Shown here: positions 54,005 through 64,000 of the stretch, piece by piece
How positions within the stretch are numbered: position 1 is the stretch's first letter
Layout of the letters: the number at the start of each line of letters is the position of its first letter
Assembly (NCBI GenBank): GCA_963736575.1
Contig: CAVTPD010000001.1
Span: 248,001 to 312,000 of the forward strand
Origin: CAVTPD01 sp963736575
GTDB lineage: Bacteria > Bacteroidota > Bacteroidia > Cytophagales > JAAEPT01
Direction of reading: 5' to 3'
DNA: 64,000 bases
Position numbers and translations under genes: made by a program
Notes under the pieces: generated by a model
The model's input: only the letters and a program-made list of their open reading frames with translations
Database searches by the model: none
What the model was told of the DNA's origin: nothing

Positions 54005-54036
54005 TTTGGTTAACATTAAATTAATTTCTACTTTTG
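54005..54036 (+). promoter_or_regulatory. rrn P1: rRNA promoter P1 (Bacteroidota type)
   Basis: TTTG at 54005-54008 and TACTTTTG at 54029-54036, 20 bp apart, matching the Bacteroidota -33/-7 consensus (TTTG, TAnnTTTG). Followed by 'cactccca'. About 280 bp upstream of 16S. Confidence 0.75.
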
Positions 54037-54159
54037 CACTCCCAATCGAACGAGATAGGGTCAGAAAAAATGTTGGGATGTTGGATGTTTGGTTACTGTT
54101 TAGTTGTTGAAAAAACCTCTAAAAAAAACTTCAAAAAGTTTTAGGTAATTAAAAATAAA

Positions 54160-54180
54160 ATGTTCAGTTTTGCACTCCCA
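54160..54180 (+). promoter_or_regulatory. rrn P2: rRNA promoter P2 (probable)
   Basis: TTCAGTTTTG then 'cactccca', repeating the P1 downstream motif 'ttttgcactcccaa'. The -33 element is less clear. Tandem promoters before rRNA operons are common. Confidence 0.55.
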
Positions 54181-54313
54181 AATAACACAATGGTGTTATA
54201 AAAAGGGAAAGATAGTTCATTGAAATAATTTAGTTGAAGACGAGTAAGGTACTGAGGGGAGACTCTTAAGTACAGAAAGTAAAAGCGAATTTAGAGCATT
54301 AAAGAATAAACTT

Positions 54314-55840
<1,527 letters not shown>

Positions 55841-55935
55841 TAGAGCGCTAAACTGGAGTAAATAAGAGCAAGATAGAGGCGAGAAGCGCAGTACCTTACA
55901 AGTTCAACTAAATAAAAATATAGAAAACCGAAAGG

Positions 55936-55965
55936 TTTTTGTAGCTCAGTTAGTTAATAAAGAGC
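55936..55965 (+). other. tRNA D-arm-like remnant in the 16S-23S spacer
   Basis: 'gtagctcagttagttaat...agagc' reads like the D arm of a tRNA, but no anticodon or T arm follows. It sits just before the intact tRNA-Ile. Possibly a duplicated, decayed tRNA. Confidence 0.45.
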
Positions 55966-55990
55966 GACCGTATGCGATTTATTGCATAAC

Positions 55991-56064
55991 AGTCTCGTAG
56001 CTCAGCTGGTTAGAGCACTACACTGATAATGTAGGGGTCGGCAGTTCGAGTCTGCCCGAGACTA
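55991..56064 (+). tRNA. tRNA-Ile (GAT)
   Basis: Acceptor AGTCTCG/CGAGACT, D arm GCTCAGCTGGTTAGAGC, anticodon loop CTGATAA (GAT) in CTACA/TGTAG, T arm GGCAG-TTCGAGT-CTGCC. First tRNA of the rRNA spacer. Confidence 0.96.
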
Positions 56065-56075
56065 CTAAAAATCTT

Positions 56076-56149
56076 GGGGGATTAGCTCAGCTGGCTAGAG
56101 CGCCTGCCTTGCACGCAGGAGGTCATCGGTTCGACTCCGATATCCTCCA
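56076..56149 (+). tRNA. tRNA-Ala (TGC)
   Basis: Acceptor GGGGGAT/ATCCTCC with one G:T pair, D arm GCTCAGCTGGCTAGAGC, anticodon loop CTTGCAC (TGC) in CTGC/GCAG, T loop TTCGACT. Second spacer tRNA, 11 bp after tRNA-Ile. Confidence 0.96.
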
Positions 56150-56371
56150 CTCTTTTAATTAAGACTGTGAACAGGTAAAGAAAAGTATTGAAAGAAGGAA
56201 GTAGAAAGCGCAAGGCTGACTATAGAATTAAGATAATGAAAAGTAGCTTTTAATATTCGGAAACGAAATTAAAAGCACATGAAATAATTGTTAACTTTGA
56301 AAGAAGGGTTAAATAATTATTTACAAGTTCATTGACATGGTGTGTAAAGTTCTGTAAGATGACATAGAATG

Positions 56372-59261
<2,890 letters not shown>

Positions 59262-59395
59262 CACTGGTGATCTTACAGAACTTGAAACATGTCATAAAAC
59301 TTAAATATAAAATATTGAAAAGCGACTTATGAGAGGTCACGAGTAGGAATGGTACTCAATACTAATAACAAAAAACTCATAACAAGTGAAAAAGC

Positions 59396-59507
<112 letters not shown>

Positions 59508-59525
59508 TTATTAATACAAACAACT

Positions 59526-59561
59526 AACCCTTTAGAAATACATTCTCTAAAGGGTTTTTTT
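59526..59561 (+). terminator. rRNA operon terminator
   Basis: Arms AACCCTTTAGA (59526-59536) and TCTAAAGGGTT (59546-59556), 9-base loop, then a T run. Confidence 0.88.
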
Positions 59562-59886
59562 ATGTGTAAATTTAAAACTAAGTAATATCACGTACTATTT
59601 TGCATAATTAGTGTGTCTGCTAGTAGGGTTTTCCACTATTAACTTCGTAGCTAGATTGTACTAAAGTTATCATCAAATTTAAAATTACTAATGGGGTAGC
59701 TGTAAGTTTTTTCTTCCATCTCCATGGCAACATAAACCATTAGTGTAATAGCAGACCACGTTAAAGCTATACTTTACCTGTGGTTTATCATTTTAGATTT
59801 CATAGTTGGTATTGTCACCACAAACCATAGTGTAGAGATGTATGAATCTAACATAGTTGTTGATTAAAATCCTTCTTGTAATGATT
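59562..59886. other. 325-bp gene-free stretch
   Basis: No credible frame. A weak inverted pair GTCTGCTA / TAGCAGAC occurs about 130 bp apart; nothing else was seen. Contains the downstream end of the mscS-like gene on the minus strand only at 59887. Confidence 0.5.
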
Positions 59887-61896
59887 TCATAACATATCTT
59901 TTCCATCAAAAAAACGACTACTTAATGGGTCTGCAAATTCTATATTTAATTCTCTAGCTAAGATTATTGTTTTTAGCATAATATCATGTCTGCATTCTAA
60001 TTCTGCAGCCCAAGTAGGCACGTCCAAAAAAATGTAGAACAAAATATCTAAAGAATATTTGCCGTAATCGTTCAGGTGAATGTGGTATTTGTCGCTATAG
60101 GTTTTAGGATACTCCTCAATAAGCAGTTGTAGTTTTTTAGTAAAGGCATCAATTTGTTCTGGTGGTGTATCGTATTTCAATTTAATGATAGTTTTAAAAC
60201 GCCGAAAACGTCTTTTGCCCATATTGTCTAAGGTGAAATCTGCCAACTTAGAATTGGGTACTGTAATTAACGAATTATGAAATGTTCTAATTCTAGTAGA
60301 TCGTAAACCAATCGATTCTACATCACCGCTAATATTATCAGAAACAATCCAGTCACCTATTTGAAAAGGACGGTCTAGGAAAATCATAACCGAACCAAAG
60401 AAGTTTTTTAACGAATCTTGCGCTGCTAAGGCTAAGGTTAAACCACCAATTGATAAACCAGTTAAGAATGTTTTTAGATCTATACCAACAGTTTGTAATA
60501 TATAAAGTGTAGCCACGGTAATAGCAATAACTTTAGCAAACATTCCAAAGAAAGGAGCAAGGCCTCTTTTATGCGCGTTTTTTTCAACAGACTTTTGTTC
60601 TTGAACAATAATTATTATTAAGTCTATTAGTCTAAATAAGCTTATAAGCATTAAACTTACCCAAAACATGTTGGTGAAGTTTATTAAGAACTTTAGTGGT
60701 TTTAAATTCAGACCTAAAGAAGGAAGTATAATGGAAAAGCTAAGCAGTAATGCCATAGCTACTAATGGTGGGTAAAGCCGTAAAGCATTATTGAGATAGT
60801 TTTTATGTTTAAAAAAAAGCTTGGTGAGCAGTTGTAATATTTTAGTTATTGCTAAATAGGCAATAATTAGAATCAATACTATAAGTACGAAGGACAGTTT
60901 TTTCCATTTTTTAATAGAATGTTCTTCTTCAATTAGCTCTTCTTGTCCCGCTACTTTATTTTGAAGAATTTCGGCTAAGTCGTTTAAACGGTTTGTTCCT
61001 AAAAAGAATATTTCTTTGTGTTTTTGAAGAATAAAATCTACCGAAGAATTAGACAAATACCAGTTGCTATCTTCTTTAATTAGATAAAGTTCTTTAAGGT
61101 CTCTAGAGAGTATGAATCTATGGTCTTCGTATTCCGAATCTGTATAGTTTGGATTTCTAGAAATCGTTTCAATGTTAATTTTTAAGCCCAAATTAATAGC
61201 TACTTGTCTAAATTTCTCTACTACACCAATCTTGTCGTCTTTAGACATTAATGGTGCGTAAATTAATTGGCTGGCTATTTCGGGATGGTAATTGTTCTTT
61301 TGGGTGAAGTACATGTACGATTTAATGGTATGGTACGGCGACTTCATTGAAAATATATACTGCTTGTTTTGTAAGCTATCTAAAGTAGTGGTGTCTTTAG
61401 GCGTGGTAGTATTTTTAGGATCTGTTTTTTCGGTTTTAACTTTGCTGTATATTGCCTCGTTCCCACCAAAAAGATCTTCATAAATCTCAGTGATTTTAGA
61501 TACCGTTTCGGGAGAATATTTCCATTCTTTTCCTTCTTTTTTTAAATAAACAGAGGGTTGATCTTTACAAAGAATATATTCTTGCTTAAACTGAATTGCT
61601 AATAAAAGCTTTTTTTTAGATTCAGTACCTAAGTCCAAATCACAGTGATTAATAATCTCTTTTAATTTAAGTGCTAAGCCCACTTTCTGCCCTAAGCTAT
61701 ATTGATCCCCTGCTAATGTTAAAGCCGCTATGGAAGGGAAATAGTTATCCTCTTCTAGGTTAGATAGATGAGTGACTACGGTTTCGTAAGGGGAATCTAA
61801 GGAAAAGTTGTTCTTACTTATGCCAAAAATTGAAAAGAGGAGAAATAGAAAAAGGAGTAAGGTTTTTCTATTTTTTAATAAACTGAAATGCTTCAT
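59887..61896 (-). CDS. MscS-family mechanosensitive channel with a large periplasmic domain
   Basis: 669 residues with a signal anchor (LLFLFLLFSIFGI). About 320 N-terminal residues form a helical periplasmic domain, then several membrane helices. The MscS core: 'LKTFLTGLSIGGLTLALAAQDSLKNFFGSVMIFLDRPFQIGDWIV' (pore helix and beta domain) and 'SRTRTF'-like 'RSTRIRTFHNSLITVPNSKL'. It releases osmolytes upon hypo-osmotic stress. Single gene. Confidence 0.88.
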   Translation of the reverse strand: MKHFSLLKNRKTLLLFLFLLFSIFGISKNNFSLDSPYETVVTHLSNLEEDNYFPSIAALTLAGDQYSLGQKVGLALKLKEIINHCDLDLGTESKKKLLLAIQFKQEYILCKDQPSVYLKKEGKEWKYSPETVSKITEIYEDLFGGNEAIYSKVKTEKTDPKNTTTPKDTTTLDSLQNKQYIFSMKSPYHTIKSYMYFTQKNNYHPEIASQLIYAPLMSKDDKIGVVEKFRQVAINLGLKINIETISRNPNYTDSEYEDHRFILSRDLKELYLIKEDSNWYLSNSSVDFILQKHKEIFFLGTNRLNDLAEILQNKVAGQEELIEEEHSIKKWKKLSFVLIVLILIIAYLAITKILQLLTKLFFKHKNYLNNALRLYPPLVAMALLLSFSIILPSLGLNLKPLKFLINFTNMFWVSLMLISLFRLIDLIIIIVQEQKSVEKNAHKRGLAPFFGMFAKVIAITVATLYILQTVGIDLKTFLTGLSIGGLTLALAAQDSLKNFFGSVMIFLDRPFQIGDWIVSDNISGDVESIGLRSTRIRTFHNSLITVPNSKLADFTLDNMGKRRFRRFKTIIKLKYDTPPEQIDAFTKKLQLLIEEYPKTYSDKYHIHLNDYGKYSLDILFYIFLDVPTWAAELECRHDIMLKTIILARELNIEFADPLSSRFFDGKDML

Positions 61897-62055
61897 GCGT
61901 TATGATTGATACTTAAACTATTATTTATTGGTTTAACAATTACTCACAATTCTGTAATCTGTTAGAATAATTTTATATTGAAGTTGAAACGTAAGTGAAT
62001 TTGAATTAATTCCCAGATTTTAGGGTTTTCCATTCATTAAGATTTAAAAACAGCT

Positions 62056-62604
62056 ATGATGATTAAAACAGTTCTTTTATTTAGTTTATTTATTACATCT
62101 ATATTGCAAACGGGCAAACTATTTCCTGTTTTGGAAGGTGTTACTCTAGATGACAAAGCAATTTCAGTTCCCAAAGACACCAAAGGAAAATATACGTTTT
62201 TGGCTTTAGCACAATCTAAAAAGGCCGAAGACGATTTAAATACATGGGCAGAGCCTCTGTACTACCATTTTATGACAGAGGCCAGAAGTGAGAAAAAGAC
62301 CTTGTTCTCTATGGATTACGATGTTAACTTTTATCTAGTACCCATGTTTACGGGGATCAATCAGGTAGCGGCAGGTGCAGCCAGAAAAAAAGCTGTTGAA
62401 CATATGGACGAACGTTTCCATAAGTATACGTTATTCTATAAAGGTGACGGAAAGGATCTTAGAAAAGAACTTAAGATGAAAGACAAAGACGAACCTTATT
62501 TCTTCTTATTAGATGAAACTGGTAAAATTGTTTATACGACTAGTGGTAAATACGATGATCAGAAAATGATTCAGATTGAAAATATTCTGGATGCAGCCGA
62601 GTAA
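62056..62604 (+). CDS. secreted thioredoxin-fold-like protein of unknown function
   Basis: 182 residues with a signal-like start (MMIKTVLLFSLFITSILQT). 'KYTFLALAQSKKAEDDLNTWAEPLYYHF' and 'DKDEPYFFLLDETGKIVYTTSGKYDDQKMIQIENIL' read like a thioredoxin-type beta-alpha fold, but no catalytic Cys pair is present, so it would be redox-inactive. No family recognised. Confidence 0.6.
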   Translation: MMIKTVLLFSLFITSILQTGKLFPVLEGVTLDDKAISVPKDTKGKYTFLALAQSKKAEDDLNTWAEPLYYHFMTEARSEKKTLFSMDYDVNFYLVPMFTGINQVAAGAARKKAVEHMDERFHKYTLFYKGDGKDLRKELKMKDKDEPYFFLLDETGKIVYTTSGKYDDQKMIQIENILDAAE

Positions 62605-62609
62605 AAAGT

Positions 62610-62640
62610 AAAAGCCTTAGTGAAAACTAAGGCTTTTTTA
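62610..62640 (+). terminator. bidirectional terminator between convergent genes
   Basis: Arms AAAAGCCTTAGT and ACTAAGGCTTTT with a GAAA loop, then a T run. Serves the plus-strand gene ending 62604 and probably suhB on the minus strand. Confidence 0.85.
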
Positions 62641-62645
62641 TGCTT

Positions 62646-63437
62646 CTATTTCCAGTGTTTGTTAATGATTTTTTTCATGGCTTCATGAATAGCAGGGGAG
62701 GCCGCTAAAACCTCTTCTCCGGAAATGTAGTCATCACTACCATCAAATCGGGTAACTATTCCACCGGCTTCTTCCAGAATTATAGCACCACCTGCAATGT
62801 CGTAAGAGTTTAAGTTAAACTCGAAATAACCATCAAAAATACCACAAGCCGTATAACATAAATCTACCGCTGCGGATCCCATTCTACGTAAGCCTTGGGT
62901 TTCTTGAATGAGGTCTTTTAAAATGTCTACATAGCAATCTAACTTTCCAAACATATAATACGGAAAACCGGTAGCCAATAATGTTTTCTCAAGTGTCTTG
63001 TGGGGGCTTACCTGTATCTTTTTTCCGTTTAAATAAGCGCCACCACCTTTCCATGCAGAAAAGCAATCGTTTCGGTTCACTTCTATTACAACCCCTAAAA
63101 TAGGTTTGTTGCCTTTAATAAGTCCTACACTGGTAGAAAATACCGGTAATTTATGGGCAAAGTTAGTAGTGCCGTCTAAAGGGTCTATTACCCATTTTAA
63201 TTCTTCATTATTATGGTCGGCAGTTCCTTCTTCAGTAATAAAGCCAGCTTCAGGTAAAATTTCGGCTAAGCCTTTTACTAAAATTTCCTCAGCCGTTTTA
63301 TCTACATAAGAAACTAGGTTGTTGCTGTCCTTATATTCTATTTTAGAATCGTTAAAGGTGTATAGTTCCTTTTTAATAAATAATGCCGCTTCTTTCGAAA
63401 CCTTAATTACTTCTTGGGTGATTAATTCTAAATTCAT
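62646..63437 (-). CDS. suhB: inositol monophosphatase family protein
   Basis: 263 residues from ATG 63437 ('MNLELITQEVIKVSKEAALF'); the longer frame to 63488 overlaps the DUF2147 gene. Hallmarks: 'FITEEGTADHNNEELKWVIDPLDGTTNF' (metal-binding Glu and D-P-L-D-G-T), 'SYDIAGGAIILEEAGG'. Hydrolyses myo-inositol phosphates and possibly modulates transcription, as SuhB does. Starts 1 bp after the DUF2147 stop; co-transcribed. Confidence 0.88.
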   Translation of the reverse strand: MNLELITQEVIKVSKEAALFIKKELYTFNDSKIEYKDSNNLVSYVDKTAEEILVKGLAEILPEAGFITEEGTADHNNEELKWVIDPLDGTTNFAHKLPVFSTSVGLIKGNKPILGVVIEVNRNDCFSAWKGGGAYLNGKKIQVSPHKTLEKTLLATGFPYYMFGKLDCYVDILKDLIQETQGLRRMGSAAVDLCYTACGIFDGYFEFNLNSYDIAGGAIILEEAGGIVTRFDGSDDYISGEEVLAASPAIHEAMKKIINKHWK

Positions 63438-63438
63438 A

Positions 63439-63897
63439 TTATTCTGCTGTAGTCCAATACTCGGTTCTTCCCATAAGTGAAAAACCAATGTACCCTCTTA
63501 CTTTTAGTTTTCCGTCTTTTAGCCACTCAATATTACAACTGTAAGTACTTCCGCTTTCGGGGTCGTAAATTTCACCTTCTTCCCACTTGTTATTCCCTTT
63601 ATATTCAAAACCGTGTAAAATTAAAGAGCCAACTATAGGCTCGTTTCTTTTAGATTCGTCTGGGTTTTCTTTGTCTACTTTAGGTTTCCCGTCTTCGGTA
63701 TTAGGTTCTTTTAGCCAAACTATTTTACCGTAATACTTTTCGTTTTTAGCTTTGTAGATTCTAACTTTTGCTTTTTTATCGGTAGTAAACCATTCGCCAA
63801 TAATTTTATCGGCTGTATCTCCGGTTCTGAAAGCAAAAAGAGATAATAATAATGCCGAAACAAGAACGGCTACGGTTGTTTTTTGTAATGTTTTCAT
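63439..63897 (-). CDS. DUF2147 domain protein
   Basis: 152 residues with a signal peptide (to about ALLLSLFAFRTG). 'IIGEWFTTDKKAKVRIYKAKNEKYYGKIVWLKEP', 'PIVGSLILHGFEYKGNNKWEEGEIYDPESGSTYSCNIEWLKDGKLKVRGYIGFSLMGRTEYWT' in sections follow the DUF2147 pattern of small secreted beta proteins. Function unknown. The ATG overlaps the stop of the gene upstream (ATGA). Confidence 0.88.
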   Translation of the reverse strand: MKTLQKTTVAVLVSALLLSLFAFRTGDTADKIIGEWFTTDKKAKVRIYKAKNEKYYGKIVWLKEPNTEDGKPKVDKENPDESKRNEPIVGSLILHGFEYKGNNKWEEGEIYDPESGSTYSCNIEWLKDGKLKVRGYIGFSLMGRTEYWTTAE

Positions 63898-64000
63898 AGC
63901 TCTATAAATAATTGGTTGTTTTCTGTCTTTACTTTAAATGTACGGATGTTAGAAGTTTTGTCTCCTAAACTTTTTCCGTTGGGTAAAGAAAAGCGAAAAT
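63894..64000 (-). CDS. C-terminal end of a gene continuing beyond the window
   Basis: About 35 codons visible: 'FRFSLPNGKSLGDKTSNIRTFKVKTENNQLFIEL' in parts, then a TGA that overlaps the DUF2147 start as ATGA. The ending resembles the C terminus of small Rieske/NirD-like ferredoxins ('F.L..Gk.lg......tf.Vk.En..l.ie'), but this rests on 35 residues only. Confidence 0.5.
   Translation of the reverse strand, partial: FRFSLPNGKSLGDKTSNIRTFKVKTENNQLFIEL

Overview
The window joins two unrelated bacterial genomes. Positions 1 to about 37,450 are GC-rich and look like a member of the Verrucomicrobiota: PEP-CTERM and HAF-repeat secreted proteins, a DUF1080 protein, a DUF5060 glycosidase-like protein, a DUF4130-UdgX fusion, and a chromosomal integron. 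Positions from about 37,450 to 64,000 are AT-rich and clearly Bacteroidota (probably Flavobacteriales in the broad sense). That half carries a complete rRNA operon, Bacteroidota-type promoters (TTTG / TAnnTTTG), and genes typical of the group (tricorn-type S41 protease, DUF4421, SppA, BioB). The seam cuts two convergent genes at once, a PaiB-like cassette gene and a PilJ-type sensor kinase. A chimeric assembly is therefore far more likely than a natural junction.

Left half, 1-24.4 kb: ordinary chromosome. It holds a partial HAF-repeat protein and a PEP-CTERM protein, a Gfo/Idh/MocA oxidoreductase, a di-haem peroxidase, a methyltransferase and a TMEM43-like membrane protein. After several secreted unknowns come KamA, PssA with a degenerate M28-like partner, a DUF5060 protein, a DnaJ/CbpM chaperone pair, a radical-SAM plus DUF4130-UdgX DNA-repair pair, a sodium:solute symporter, a KH-domain RNA-binding protein and a large transglutaminase/DUF2126 protein broken by one frameshift.

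24.6-37.45 kb: a sedentary chromosomal integron. A frameshifted integron integrase (intI) lies on the minus strand, followed by about 19 gene cassettes bounded by 18 attC sites, most of one nearly uniform family. Cassette products include membrane proteins, a DUF7660 protein, a lipoprotein, a P-loop kinase-like protein, an HNH-like zinc protein and a PaiB-like protein; several cassettes have no convincing gene. One 529-bp cassette occurs three times, with invariant hairpins and only non-synonymous differences in its longest reading frame, so it may encode an RNA rather than a protein. An IS1111-type (IS110 family) element has inserted exactly inside one attC, and its 3' non-coding end contains sequence expected of a bridge/seek RNA target loop for that attC.

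Right half, 37.45-64 kb: MgtC-like protein, a possible cysteine protease-like protein, a SpoIIE-type phosphatase, two tRNAs (Leu-TAA, Gly-GCC) and a GH5 lipoprotein come first. They are followed by a small defence-like island (HigBA toxin-antitoxin; a reverse transcriptase with a helical-repeat tail, translationally coupled to a HEPN protein, resembling a split AbiA-type abortive-infection system). Then come a tricorn-like protease, FolK/DUF4421, SppA, BioB, the 16S-Ile-Ala-23S-5S operon, an MscS channel, SuhB, a DUF2147 protein and the end of a further gene.
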